This document shows, in pieces, positions 52,919 to 62,666 of a stretch of 64,000 bases of DNA. The translations under genes and the position numbers were made by a program. The DNA is from Rhizobium mayense (GTDB lineage Bacteria; Pseudomonadota; Alphaproteobacteria; Rhizobiales; Rhizobiaceae), in assembly GCF_030272705.1 (NCBI RefSeq), contig NZ_JARFYM010000020.1, positions 47,436 through 111,435 of the forward strand, given 5' to 3'. The stretch's first letter is position 1. Each line of letters opens with the position of its first letter. The notes beneath the pieces were generated by a model that did no database searches, was not told the DNA's origin, and saw nothing but the letters and a program-made list of their open reading frames with translations.

Positions 52919-53751
52919 AATCCAAGTCCAAATCCACTCTGATGCGATCGGTCGCTCTGCACGCCCTGCTGACGCCACTTGCCATTATCTGGCTGTTTCC
53001 GCTCTGGATGATGTTCATCTTCTCCACGATGCCGGACTACGGCATTTTCAGCCCGGATATCATCCTGACCCCGTCGACGGGCTTCTTCGACAATGTCCGG
53101 AATCTGCAAGCCGACACCAACTTTTTCGGCGCGCTGACGATCTCCATCGGCGTTGCGGTTATCTATACCTTCCTGTCGGTTCTCCTGACCTCGATGGCCG
53201 GATGGGCGCTTGCCCGCTACCGCTTCCTTGGCCAGTCCATTGTGATCGGCATCATTCTCGGAACGATCACGCTGCCCTATTCAGTCGTCGTCATTCCGCA
53301 ATTCATCATGGTGGCGCGCGACTTCAAGCTGGCGAATACCTGGATCGCGCTGATCGTGCCGCCGCTCTTCAACTCGCTAGGCGTGCTCTTCATGCGCCAG
53401 GCCTTTTCGATGATGCCGGGCGAGCTTTTCGACGCTGCCCGGGTCGAGGGTGTCAAGGAGTGGCAGATATTCCTGCGCATCGCCCTGCCGCTGGCGCGGC
53501 CGACCATGGCCGCGCTCGCCATCATCCTGTTCCTGGTCTCCTGGAACAACTACCTCTGGCCGCTGCTGATCAATTCCAAACCAGGCATGATGACGGCGCC
53601 GGTAGCCTTGGGAACGCTTATCGGCCTTACCAAGGTCTCCTGGGGCGGCATCATGGCCGGCGCGGTCATGCTGACGGCGCCGATCCTGATCGTCTTCGTT
53701 CTCCTGCAACGCCACTTCATCGCCGGCATTGCCGCCGGCGCAATCAAATAA
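52915..53751 (+). CDS. Sugar ABC transporter permease (MalG type)
   Basis: The 278-aa protein starts with MKSKSKSTLMRSVALHALL at an ATG that overlaps the previous stop (ATGA). It has six membrane helices and the EAA loop ELFDAARVEGVKEWQIFLRI followed by ALPLARPTMAALAI. The upstream open frame at 52690 belongs to a shifted reading frame of the first permease and is not used. Confidence 0.92.
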   Translation: MKSKSKSTLMRSVALHALLTPLAIIWLFPLWMMFIFSTMPDYGIFSPDIILTPSTGFFDNVRNLQADTNFFGALTISIGVAVIYTFLSVLLTSMAGWALARYRFLGQSIVIGIILGTITLPYSVVVIPQFIMVARDFKLANTWIALIVPPLFNSLGVLFMRQAFSMMPGELFDAARVEGVKEWQIFLRIALPLARPTMAALAIILFLVSWNNYLWPLLINSKPGMMTAPVALGTLIGLTKVSWGGIMAGAVMLTAPILIVFVLLQRHFIAGIAAGAIK

Positions 53752-53767
53752 TTCCGGGAGATCCCGT

Positions 53768-54856
53768 ATGGCAGAACTGTCCCTCGCCAATGTCGTCAAG
53801 CGCTACGGCGCCCTTGAGATCATCCACGGCGCCAATCTCGAAGTGAAGGACGGCGAGTTCGTCGTCTTCGTCGGCCCATCCGGCTGCGGCAAGTCCACGC
53901 TACTGCGCATGATTGCCGGCCTGGAGGACATTTCCGGCGGCGACATCCGCATCGGCGGACGTACTGTCAACGATGTCGAGCCGGCCGATCGCGGCATCGC
54001 CATGGTGTTCCAGTCCTACGCGCTTTATCCGCACCTGACGGTCGAGCAGAATCTCAGCTTCGGCCTGCGCATGAACGGCAACCCGAAGGCGGATACCGAC
54101 CGGCGCGTCAAACAGGCGGCCGAGATCCTGCAGATCACCGAGCTGATGCAACGTCGACCGAAGCAGCTTTCCGGCGGCCAGCGCCAGCGCGTCGCCATCG
54201 GCCGCGCCATCGTACGCGAGCCGCAGATCTTCCTGTTCGACGAACCCCTTTCCAATCTCGACGCCGAACTGCGCGTGCAGATGCGCGTCGAGATCTCGCG
54301 CCTTCACAAGAAGCTCGGCACCACGATGATCTATGTGACGCACGACCAGACGGAGGCGATGACGCTTGCCGACAAGATCGTTGTTCTACGCGGCGGCAAT
54401 ATCGAACAGATCGGCGCGCCGCTCGATCTCTACGACAATCCCGCTAATCAGTTCGTCGCCGGCTTCGTCGGCTCGCCGAAGATGAATTTCCTGCCGGCCG
54501 AGGTTGTTGGCAAGCAAGATGGCAGCGTGACGGTGGCCCTGCAGAGCCTGCGCGACGTCCGCCTGTCGCTGCCGGTCACCACGGCTCCGGTCGAAACCGG
54601 CCAGACGGTGACGCTCGGCGTCCGACCCGAACATTTTCTCGAGGCCGGCCGCGGCGATATCGACATGACCGTCGATGTCGACGTCGCCGAACATCTCGGC
54701 AATACCAGCTACATCTACGCCAACATCGCCGGCGGCGAGCAGATCGTCATCGAGCGGGAGGAATCCCGCAACACCAATAATCGCGACACGCTGACCGTCG
54801 CACTCTCCGCAGCCAAGACATTCCTCTTCGACGGCGCCGGCAAACGCTTGCGATAG
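53768..54856 (+). CDS. Sugar ABC transporter ATPase (UgpC/MsmK type)
   Basis: The 362-aa ATPase has Walker A (VGPSGCGKSTLLRMIAGL), the Q loop (VFQSYALYPHLTVEQNLSFG), signature (LSGGQRQRVAIGRAIV), Walker B (IFLFDEPLSNLDAELRVQM) and a C-terminal OB/TOBE region with GVRPEHFLEAGRGD. The ATG at 53768 (MAELSLANVVKRYG) has GGGAG upstream. It powers the two permeases encoded just before. Confidence 0.94.
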   Translation: MAELSLANVVKRYGALEIIHGANLEVKDGEFVVFVGPSGCGKSTLLRMIAGLEDISGGDIRIGGRTVNDVEPADRGIAMVFQSYALYPHLTVEQNLSFGLRMNGNPKADTDRRVKQAAEILQITELMQRRPKQLSGGQRQRVAIGRAIVREPQIFLFDEPLSNLDAELRVQMRVEISRLHKKLGTTMIYVTHDQTEAMTLADKIVVLRGGNIEQIGAPLDLYDNPANQFVAGFVGSPKMNFLPAEVVGKQDGSVTVALQSLRDVRLSLPVTTAPVETGQTVTLGVRPEHFLEAGRGDIDMTVDVDVAEHLGNTSYIYANIAGGEQIVIEREESRNTNNRDTLTVALSAAKTFLFDGAGKRLR

Positions 54857-54912
54857 GCGCCATCCCCTTACCCCTCCCAGGACAGCATGCAGATTTACGA
54901 AAGGACCGTTTC

Positions 54913-56916
54913 ATGAGTACAAACGCACCCATCCGCTGGGGAATTATCGGCCCCGGCAAGATCGCCCAGACCTTCGCCGACGGCGTTGCCCATTCGCGCA
55001 CCGGCAAACTGGTGGCGATCGCCAGCCGCAATCCCGAGAAGCCGGGCCTTGGCGATAATTTCCCAGGCGCGCGCATCGTGGACGGTTACGAAGCGCTGCT
55101 GATCGATAAAGAAATCGATGCCATCTATATCGCCACGCCGCATACGGGCCATGCCGAATGGGCCATCAAGGCGATCCGCGCCGGCAAGCATGTGCTCGTC
55201 GAAAAGCCGATCGCGCTGTCGGCCTATGACGCCGAGGCGATCTATTACGAAGCCAAGAAGGCCGGCGTCTTTGCCGGCGAAGCCTTCATGTACCGCGTCC
55301 ATCCGCAGACGGCGAAGCTGGTCGAGCTGGTGAAGAGCGGCGTGATCGGCGAAATCCGCATCATCCGCTCTTCCTTCGGCTTCAACATGGGCACGGTCAA
55401 GCCGGAGCACCGGCTGTTTGCCAACGACACCGCTGGCGGCGGTATTCTGGATGTCGGCGGCTACCCGGTATCAATGGCGCGGCTGATTGCCGGTGCCGTT
55501 GAAGGCAAGCCGTTCCTCGATCCGGAAAAGGTCTCGGGCGTTGCCCATCTCGGCCAGACCGGTGTCGACGAATGGGCTTCGGCGGTGCTGAAATTCCCGA
55601 ACGAGATCATCGCCGAAGTCTCCTGCTCGATCATGGCGAACCAGGACAACACGCTGCGCATCATCGGCTCGGACGGCCGTCTGGAAGTCAAAGATTTCTG
55701 GTTTGCCTGCGGCCACAAGGGCGGCATCGGCAAGATCGAACTCATCAAGGGCGCCGAGACGCAGACGATCGAGGTCAAGGAGGACGGCTGGCTCTATTCC
55801 TTCGAAGTCGATGCCGCCGGCGAGGCCATCCGCGCCGGCCGGCCGGAATTTGCCTATCCGGGCATCGGCTGGGCAGACTCGATCGGCAACCTGCGCGTTC
55901 TCGACCAATGGCGCGCTTCTGTCGGCCTCGAATACGAGGTCGAGAAGGCGACGCGACGGACGACGAACATCGCCGGCGCGGCGGTCACCAAGGGCAACAG
56001 CATTCCGAAACGCAGCATTCCCGGCATTGCCAAGCCGGCCTCGATCGTCACGCTCGGCTTCGAGTTCTTCCCGAATTTCGCCGCCGCCTCGCTGACGCTC
56101 GACGCCTTCTATGAGGCTGGAGGAAACGTCTTCGATTCGGCCTATGTCTATGGCGGCGGCAAGACGGAGAGCATTTTCGGCGACTGGCATACCAGCCGCA
56201 ACGTGCCGCGCGAGGAGATCGTGCTGATCGGCAAGGGTGCGCATTCGCCGCTTTGCTATCCGGACATGATCGGCAAACAGCTCGACCAATCGCTGAACCG
56301 GCTGAAGACCGACTATGTCGATATCTATTTCATGCATCGCGACAACACGGCCGTTCCGGTTGGCGAATTCGTCGATGCCATGGATGCCGAGGTCAAGGCC
56401 GGCCGCATCCGCGGCATTTTCGGCGGCTCCAACTGGACCCGGGCTCGTTTCGACGAGGCGATCGCCTATGCCGAGAAGAATGGCAAGGCGGCGCCTGCCG
56501 CTCTTTCCAACAACTTCTCTTTGGCGGAAATGCTCGACCCGATCTGGGCCGGATGCGTCGCCGCCTCCGACGACGAATGGAAAGCCTGGCTCAATGCCAA
56601 GCATATCCCGAACTTCGCCTGGTCAAGCCAGGGCCGCGGCTTCTTCACCGACCGTGCCGGCCGCGACAAGCGGAATGAAGAGGAACTGGTGCGCGTCTGG
56701 TATTCCGACCGAAATTTCGGCCGTCGGGACCGGGCGATCGAACTGGCGCAGAAGCTTGGCCGCAACCCTATCCACATCGCGCTCGCCTATGTCGTCGCCC
56801 AGCCCTTCCCGGTCATCCCGCTGATCGGACCGCGCACGATCGCCGAGCTGGAAGACAGCCTCTCAGCGCTCGACATCAAGTTGACGCCGGAGCAGGTGAA
56901 GTGGCTTGAGGGCTGA
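54913..56916 (+). CDS. Fused Gfo/Idh/MocA dehydrogenase and aldo/keto reductase
   Basis: The 667-aa protein joins two oxidoreductases. Residues 1 to about 335 form a Gfo/Idh/MocA unit with Rossmann motif GIIGPGKIAQ and the EKP catalytic motif (VLVEKPIALS, residues 97-99). Residues about 350-667 form an aldo/keto reductase with the tetrad Asp408, Tyr413 (FDSAYVYGGGK), Lys441 (IGKGAH) and His475 (FMHRDN). Both active sites look intact. It lies 56 bases after the importer ATPase, so the two steps probably act on the imported sugar, channelling a keto intermediate. Confidence 0.92.
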   Translation: MSTNAPIRWGIIGPGKIAQTFADGVAHSRTGKLVAIASRNPEKPGLGDNFPGARIVDGYEALLIDKEIDAIYIATPHTGHAEWAIKAIRAGKHVLVEKPIALSAYDAEAIYYEAKKAGVFAGEAFMYRVHPQTAKLVELVKSGVIGEIRIIRSSFGFNMGTVKPEHRLFANDTAGGGILDVGGYPVSMARLIAGAVEGKPFLDPEKVSGVAHLGQTGVDEWASAVLKFPNEIIAEVSCSIMANQDNTLRIIGSDGRLEVKDFWFACGHKGGIGKIELIKGAETQTIEVKEDGWLYSFEVDAAGEAIRAGRPEFAYPGIGWADSIGNLRVLDQWRASVGLEYEVEKATRRTTNIAGAAVTKGNSIPKRSIPGIAKPASIVTLGFEFFPNFAAASLTLDAFYEAGGNVFDSAYVYGGGKTESIFGDWHTSRNVPREEIVLIGKGAHSPLCYPDMIGKQLDQSLNRLKTDYVDIYFMHRDNTAVPVGEFVDAMDAEVKAGRIRGIFGGSNWTRARFDEAIAYAEKNGKAAPAALSNNFSLAEMLDPIWAGCVAASDDEWKAWLNAKHIPNFAWSSQGRGFFTDRAGRDKRNEEELVRVWYSDRNFGRRDRAIELAQKLGRNPIHIALAYVVAQPFPVIPLIGPRTIAELEDSLSALDIKLTPEQVKWLEG

Positions 56917-56927
56917 CAGAAGCCTAT

Positions 56928-56955
56928 GGCCGGCTTGACAACAATCGAGCCGGCC
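56928..56955 (+). terminator. Hairpin after the fusion oxidoreductase
   Basis: GGCCGGCT pairs perfectly with AGCCGGCC around a 12-base loop, 11 bases after the stop codon, followed by GTTTCG. It probably ends the ABC operon. Confidence 0.6.
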
Positions 56956-57136
56956 GTTTCGCGCATGGTCAGAGGCCGAAAACAAAAATAGCCTGCTTGG
57001 TTCCACACGCGGGCTGTTCAGACTAATCTCGCTAATAGTCCTGACATTGTCGATATGGCCGAGTTTGGCGGGTCTGGTGCCCACCCAGATAATCGCGATG
57101 ACCGGACGTTTCCTCAGACCGAGTGCAGCCAATCCG

Positions 57137-57670
57137 TCACGCCGCAAAATTGAACGTCTTGGTTTCTGAACCTTCAAAACCCAGAAGATAGGTCTTCCGC
57201 TCCAGGCCACCGGCAAATCCCCTCAGGTCCCCCGCCGATCCGATAACGCGATGGCACGGCGCGATGATGGATATCGGATTCCTGCCATTGGCCGCGCCAA
57301 CCGCGCGTATCGCCTTGGGCGCACCGATCTGCGCGGCAATCTCGGCATAGGAGCGCGTCTCTCCAAAGGGAATGGTGAGCAGCGCCTGCCACACCTTCCT
57401 TTGAAACTCGGTGCCGGCAAAATCGAGCGGAAGATCAAAAACCTTTCGTTCGCCGACGAAATATTCCCGCAATTGCCGTTCCGTCTCGATGAGAACCGGA
57501 TGGCTCTCATCCGCTGCGACGATATTCAGCGGGACACGGTTCGGCCGGTCGATATCCCAGAGAATCGCCGCCAAGCCCTCGTGACTGGCGACGAGCTTCA
57601 ACCGTCCGACAGGAGAATTCGCGATCTTGTAGACGTAATCTTTCTGCACACCTCGCGCCGTCTTGGCCAT
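57137..57670 (-). CDS. ogt: Methylated-DNA--protein-cysteine S-methyltransferase
   Basis: This suicide repair protein removes methyl groups from O6-methylguanine. The 177-aa protein has AGTEFQRKVWQALLTIPFGE, SYAEIAAQIGAPKAIRAVGA and the active Cys139 in IIAPCHRVIGSAGDLRGFA. The size and single domain fit Ogt rather than Ada. It stands alone, convergent with the sugar operon. Confidence 0.93.
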   Translation of the reverse strand: MAKTARGVQKDYVYKIANSPVGRLKLVASHEGLAAILWDIDRPNRVPLNIVAADESHPVLIETERQLREYFVGERKVFDLPLDFAGTEFQRKVWQALLTIPFGETRSYAEIAAQIGAPKAIRAVGAANGRNPISIIAPCHRVIGSAGDLRGFAGGLERKTYLLGFEGSETKTFNFAA

Positions 57671-57921
57671 GTCTATATCCTCTCGCTGGAACCGGACCGG
57701 ATCGTTGAAACGGCCCCGCCGCCTTTCGCCCGATCACGGCGAATCCGCTACGCCGCTGACAGTGACGCATATGACCTGAAACGCCGTCTACGGCCCACCC
57801 GAAAACTGTTTCGACCGAGGAAAAGCACAATATTTTCACGGCGCGAGCGCGAATCGCCCAATGCTTGCAGAATCCGGACGCCCGCGGCGTGGACCGTCGG
57901 TCCACGACACGGGCGAAGACT

Positions 57922-58041
57922 TCACCGGAAGAACAGATATTTAATCAGCGCCGCGATCACCAGAACGACCACGACGATTCCGAGCAGACCCGCGAGGCCC
58001 ATGCCCCACATCATGCCGCTGCCCATCATATCGTTCATCAT
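57922..58041 (-). CDS. 39-aa membrane peptide at the end of the copper efflux operon
   Basis: This short frame reads MMNDMMGSGMMWGMGLAGLL, then a hydrophobic helix (GIVVVVLVIAALIKYLFFR). It has seven Met in the first 14 residues, a copper/silver-binding type of composition, and a perfect AGGAGG ribosome-binding site five bases upstream. It starts 12 bases after the RND permease stop codon. Short Met-rich membrane peptides at this place occur in other CusA-type operons; its role is likely metal transfer or complex stability, by inference. Confidence 0.75.
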   Translation of the reverse strand: MMNDMMGSGMMWGMGLAGLLGIVVVVLVIAALIKYLFFR

Positions 58042-58053
58042 CGCATCCTCCTT

Positions 58054-61000
58054 TCATTCGGCTGCCTCGAGACCGCCCTCGTCTTGCTCGACGAACCCGC
58101 TCTCCGCGGACGATATCGGCAGCCGCCATCCCTTGACGAGGCCATAGACGGCCGGGATGACGATCAGCGTCAGCAGCGTCGAGGAAACCATGCCGCCGAT
58201 CATCGGCACGGCGATGCGCTGCATGATCTCCGATCCGGTGCCGGTCCGCCAGAGGATTGGCACGAGGCCGGCCATGATGGCGACGACCGTCATCATCTTT
58301 GGCCGGACACGTTCGACCGCCCCGACCATGATGGCCCGGTTGAGGTCCAGTTTGGAGAAGGATCGCCCTTCCTTCTCGCAGGCTTCGCGCTGCTCCTTCA
58401 TGGCGTGGTCGAGATAGATCAGCATGATCACCCCCGTCTCTGCCGCCACGCCCGCAAGGGCGATGAAGCCGACGGCGACCGCCACCGAGGCGTTGAAGCC
58501 CATCCACCACATCAGCCAGATGCCGCCGACCAGTGCGAAGGGCAGCGACAGCATGACGATCATCGTCTCGGTCAGCGCCTTGAAGTTCAGGTAGAGCAGC
58601 AGGAAGATCAGAGCCAGTGTCAGCGGCACGACGATCGCAAGCCGCGCCTCGGCCCGCTGCAGATATTCGAACTGGCCGCTCCAGGCGACGGAGTAGCCCG
58701 GCGGCAGTGTCACGCTTTTTGCCACCGCCTGCTGAGCTTCTGCGACATATCCGCCGAGATCGCGGCCTGCGATGTCGACATAGACGTAGACGGCAAGTTG
58801 GCCGTTTTCCGTGCGGACCGTCGTCGCACCGCGGGTGAGCTTGACGTCGGCCACCTCGCCGAGCGGAACCGTTCCGCCGCCCGGCAGCGATATCTGGACA
58901 TCGCGGGCGATCGACTGCGGGTCGCTTCGGAAGGCCCGGGGGTAGCGGACGGCGACGCCGTAGCGCTCGCGGCCCTCGACGGTCGAGGTGACGACCTCGG
59001 AGCCAAGCGCCATGCCTATGACGTCCTGGACATCGTTGATGGTCAGTCCGTAGCGGCCGAGTGCGGTGCGGTCCGGGACGATGTCGAGGTAGTAGCCGCC
59101 GATCACTCGTTCAGCATAGGCGCTCGAAGTTCCGGGTATCGTTTTCAACATGCTTTCGATCTGCCGCGCCACCTTCTCCATCTCTCCGAGATCGGTGCCG
59201 TAGACCTTGACGCCGACCGGCGTCCTGATGCCGGTCGACAACATGTCGATGCGGCCGCGGATCGGCATCGTCCAGGCGTTCGACACGCCGGGGAACTGCA
59301 GCGCAGCATCCATCTCGTGCTTCAGGCTGTCGACGGTCACGCCCGGCCGCCATTCCGACTTCGGCTTCAACTGGATGATCGTCTCGAACATCTCCGTCGG
59401 AGCCGGATCGGTGGCCGTCAGTGCCCGGCCGGCCTTGCCGAACACCGTCTGGACTTCCGGGAAGGACTTGATGATGCGGTCCTGTGTCTGCATCAGTTCG
59501 GCCGCCTTGGTGACGGAGATGCCGGGCAGCGTCGTCGGCATGTACATCAGCGTGCCCTCGTCGAGATTGGGCATGAACTCGCTGCCGACGTGTTGCGCCG
59601 GCCAGACGGTCGCCGCCAGGATTAGGACCGCAATGGCGATCGTCAGCGTCTTCACCTTCAGGACGCCGGAGATGACCGGGCGGTAGAGCCAGATAAGAAT
59701 GCGGTTCACCGGATTCTTCTGTTCGGGCACGATATGCCCGCGGACGAAGACGACCATCAGGGCGGGAACGAGTGTCACCGACAACAGCGCCGCGGCCGCC
59801 ATCGAGAAGGTCTTGGTGAAGGCGAGCGGGCCGAACAGGCGGCCTTCCTGCGATTCCAGCGTAAAGATCGGCAGGAAGGACACGGTGATGATCAGCAGGC
59901 TGAAGAACAGCGCCGGCCCGACCTCGCTCGCCGCCTCGACGAGGATCTCGACACGGGGCTTGTGCGGTGGAGCCCGCTCAAGATGCTTGTGAGCGTTCTC
60001 GATCATGACGATGGCCGCGTCGATCATCGCGCCGATGGCGATGGCAATGCCGCCGAGGCTCATGATGTTGGCGCCGAGGCCGAGCAGCCGCATGGCGATG
60101 AAGGCGATCAAGATGCCGACCGGCAGCATGACGATGGCGACGAGCGCGCTCCGGACATGCAGAAGGAAGGCGATCGTCACCAGCGCGACGACGATGGATT
60201 CCTCGACCAGCGTTCCCTTCAGGGTCTCGATCGCCGCTTCGATCAGGGTCGAGCGATCGTAGACGGGCACGACCTCCGTACCCAGCGGAAGGCTGCCCCT
60301 GATGGAGTCCATGCTTTTCTTGGCATTGTCGATCACGGTCAGGGCATTTGCTCCGAAACGCTGCAGCACGATGCCGCCCGCCACTTCGCCCTCGCCATTG
60401 AGTTCGGTGATTCCGCGCCGCTCGTCTGGGACGAGTTCCACCCTGGCGACGTCGGCGAGCCTCAGCGGCACGCCGTTCTGGCTCTTCAGTACGATGCGCT
60501 CGATATCGGGGATGCCTTTCAGGTAGCCGCGGCCGCGGACCATGAACTCGAACTCGGAGAGTTCGATCGTTCGGCCGCCGACATCGGTGTTGCTGGCGCG
60601 CACGGCATTGGCGACGTCTTGCAGCGATACCCCTTGCGCCTTCAGGCGGGCCGGATCGACGACGATGGAATATTGCTTCACGAAGCCGCCGACGCTTGCG
60701 ACCTCGGCGACGCCCTCGGACTTCGACACGCCGAAGCGCACCACCCAGTCCTGCAGCGACCGCAGTTCGGCGAGCGACAGTTCCTTGGCGACGAGGGCAT
60801 ATTCGTAGACCCAGCCGACGCCCGTCGCGTCGGGGCCGAGGGTCGGGGTAACGCCTTGTGGCAGGCGGCTTTGCGCGGCGTTTAGATATTCGAGCACGCG
60901 GCTGCGCGCCCAATAGGGATCGGTGCCATCGTCGAAGATGACGTAGACGAAGGAGACGCCGAAGAAGGAGAAGCCGCGCACGACCTTCGACTTCGGCACC

Positions 61001-61224
61001 GTCAGCATCGACGTCGTCAGCGGATAGGTGACCTGATCCTCAACCACCTGCGGGGCCTGGCCGGGATATTCCGTGTAGACGATGACCTGCACATCGGAGA
61101 GGTCGGGGATGGCGTCGAGCGGCAGGGAGCGCAGCGCATAGATGCCGCCCGCCACGGCGAGCGCGGCGCCGACGAAGATCAGGACGAGATTGTGGGCGGA
61201 CCAGGAGATGACGCGCGAGATCAT
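58054..61224 (-). CDS. cusA: CusA-type heavy-metal RND efflux permease
   Basis: The 1056-aa inner-membrane proton antiporter belongs to the HME-RND group: LRSLPLDAIPDLSDVQVIVY near the start, large porter loops, and the intramembrane segment VGFIALAGVAAETGVIMLIY with catalytic Glu. Met-bearing motifs of the copper/silver members are visible: EGTLMYMPTTLPG and NAWTMPIRGRIDMLSTGIRT. It overlaps the adaptor gene by 4 bases and is followed by the 39-aa peptide. Copper/silver is more likely than cobalt/zinc. Confidence 0.93.
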   Translation of the reverse strand: MISRVISWSAHNLVLIFVGAALAVAGGIYALRSLPLDAIPDLSDVQVIVYTEYPGQAPQVVEDQVTYPLTTSMLTVPKSKVVRGFSFFGVSFVYVIFDDGTDPYWARSRVLEYLNAAQSRLPQGVTPTLGPDATGVGWVYEYALVAKELSLAELRSLQDWVVRFGVSKSEGVAEVASVGGFVKQYSIVVDPARLKAQGVSLQDVANAVRASNTDVGGRTIELSEFEFMVRGRGYLKGIPDIERIVLKSQNGVPLRLADVARVELVPDERRGITELNGEGEVAGGIVLQRFGANALTVIDNAKKSMDSIRGSLPLGTEVVPVYDRSTLIEAAIETLKGTLVEESIVVALVTIAFLLHVRSALVAIVMLPVGILIAFIAMRLLGLGANIMSLGGIAIAIGAMIDAAIVMIENAHKHLERAPPHKPRVEILVEAASEVGPALFFSLLIITVSFLPIFTLESQEGRLFGPLAFTKTFSMAAAALLSVTLVPALMVVFVRGHIVPEQKNPVNRILIWLYRPVISGVLKVKTLTIAIAVLILAATVWPAQHVGSEFMPNLDEGTLMYMPTTLPGISVTKAAELMQTQDRIIKSFPEVQTVFGKAGRALTATDPAPTEMFETIIQLKPKSEWRPGVTVDSLKHEMDAALQFPGVSNAWTMPIRGRIDMLSTGIRTPVGVKVYGTDLGEMEKVARQIESMLKTIPGTSSAYAERVIGGYYLDIVPDRTALGRYGLTINDVQDVIGMALGSEVVTSTVEGRERYGVAVRYPRAFRSDPQSIARDVQISLPGGGTVPLGEVADVKLTRGATTVRTENGQLAVYVYVDIAGRDLGGYVAEAQQAVAKSVTLPPGYSVAWSGQFEYLQRAEARLAIVVPLTLALIFLLLYLNFKALTETMIVMLSLPFALVGGIWLMWWMGFNASVAVAVGFIALAGVAAETGVIMLIYLDHAMKEQREACEKEGRSFSKLDLNRAIMVGAVERVRPKMMTVVAIMAGLVPILWRTGTGSEIMQRIAVPMIGGMVSSTLLTLIVIPAVYGLVKGWRLPISSAESGFVEQDEGGLEAAE

Positions 61225-62666
61225 GGCTTGGCCTCCTCCGGGGTCATGGCGCTCAGCGCCGCGTTGAGGTTGCTTTCGGCATCGAGCAGGAAGTTGGCCG
61301 AGATGACCACCTTGTCGCCGGCGGCGATGCCTTGCCGGATTTCCGTCCTGTCGTCGCCACGGACGCCGAGCTTGACGTCCTTCGGTTCGAATCGTCCGTC
61401 TCCCTTGTCGATGAACACCACCTGGCGGTCGCCCGTATCGACGATCGCGCCATTGGGAACCGCGACGACCGGCATGGGAGCTCCTGCTTCGATCTCGACA
61501 TCCGCGTACATGTTGGAAAGCAGGACGCCGTCCGGATTGGGAAGCTCGACACGGACCTTAGTCGTGCGCGTCTGCATGTCCACTTCCGGGTAGATGAGGT
61601 CGACGGTGCCGCTGAAGGTCCTGCCGGGGAGGCTGCGGACGGTAACGTCGGCCTTCCCGCCGATCTTCACAGACGCGAGGTCGTATTCCGGAACGTCGGC
61701 GATCGCCCACATGTCGGAGGTGTCCGCGATACGGAATAAGGTGTCGCCGGGCTTCGCCATCATGCCCGTGGTCGCCATGCGTTCGAGGACGACGCCGTCG
61801 CGCGGGGCGGTATAGGCCATGCTCGTCGGCACCTGACGTGTCCGGGCGATATCGTCGATCACATCCTGCGGAACACCGAGGTTCTTTAGGCGCAATGCCG
61901 AGCCAGCGTCGTCGCTACCGCGGGAGCTATCGCGACCGGCGGCGTATTCGGAAGCGGCAGTGGCGATCTCCCTTGAATAGAAGCGAAAGAGCTTCTCGCC
62001 CTTGCCGATATGATCGCCCGTCGTGACGTTGGCGACGTCGTCGACGAAGGAATCCGCTCGCATCGAGATCACGCTGACGAGGCGCTCGTCGAGCGTAACA
62101 GTGCCTGGCACCTCAACCTTGCGGCTGATGCTGGCCATCTCGGCCGTGGCTGTCTTCACACCCGTGCGCTGCAGCTTGCCGAGCGAGACCTTGACGGTCG
62201 AGGCGTCGGACTGCTCACCCTCGTAGACGGGAATGTAATCCATGCCCATCGAGTCCTTCTTCGCAACCTTCGACGTGTCGGGCAGGCCCATTGGGTTCCG
62301 ATAATAGAGGATGCGGCCTTTGCCGGTCTCGCCCGCAGTTCCGGCGTCCGCCGTCTTTGTGGAGGTAGCGGGCGCCTTCGCCTTGTCGTCAAAGCTCACC
62401 TCCTCGCTGGCATCCACGGCGACGAAGGGACGTCCGTCATCTGTGTTCTTCGGTGCCGCAGAGAATTGAGGGCGCCCGTCGGGGTGGCGATAATAGACGA
62501 TCGCGCCCGTCGAAACGCGCCCCGAAGCGGCGGGCGTGGCGAGCGCCGCCTCCACTAGATTGAGGCCGACCATGGAGGCCAAGTTGTTCGTGCCAGCCCA
62601 ATAGCCTCCCCCGCCGAACAATACGGCGAGGGAGAGCGTGGCTGCCACACGCGATGGCGTGTTCAA
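61221..62666 (-). CDS. cusB: CusB-type periplasmic adaptor with two metal-binding YHS-like segments
   Basis: The 481-aa membrane fusion protein starts with a membrane anchor (VAATLSLAVLFGGGGYWAG). It has two copies of the heavy-metal-binding segment, the first AIVYYRHPDGRPQFSAAPK (incomplete) and the second ILYYRNPMGLPDTSKVAKKD followed by SMGMDYIPVYEGE. The rest is the usual lipoyl-barrel-beta arrangement: VEVPGTVTLDERLVSVIS, PRDGVVLERMATTGMMAKPG. It overlaps the upstream small gene by 4 bases (ATGA). Confidence 0.92.
   Translation of the reverse strand: MNTPSRVAATLSLAVLFGGGGYWAGTNNLASMVGLNLVEAALATPAASGRVSTGAIVYYRHPDGRPQFSAAPKNTDDGRPFVAVDASEEVSFDDKAKAPATSTKTADAGTAGETGKGRILYYRNPMGLPDTSKVAKKDSMGMDYIPVYEGEQSDASTVKVSLGKLQRTGVKTATAEMASISRKVEVPGTVTLDERLVSVISMRADSFVDDVANVTTGDHIGKGEKLFRFYSREIATAASEYAAGRDSSRGSDDAGSALRLKNLGVPQDVIDDIARTRQVPTSMAYTAPRDGVVLERMATTGMMAKPGDTLFRIADTSDMWAIADVPEYDLASVKIGGKADVTVRSLPGRTFSGTVDLIYPEVDMQTRTTKVRVELPNPDGVLLSNMYADVEIEAGAPMPVVAVPNGAIVDTGDRQVVFIDKGDGRFEPKDVKLGVRGDDRTEIRQGIAAGDKVVISANFLLDAESNLNAALSAMTPEEAKP

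Noticed and set aside
57865..59625. A 586-codon plus-strand frame opposite cusA
   Set aside because: His/Arg/Asp-rich filler typical of the antisense of GC-rich genes; the RND permease on the other strand explains the region.
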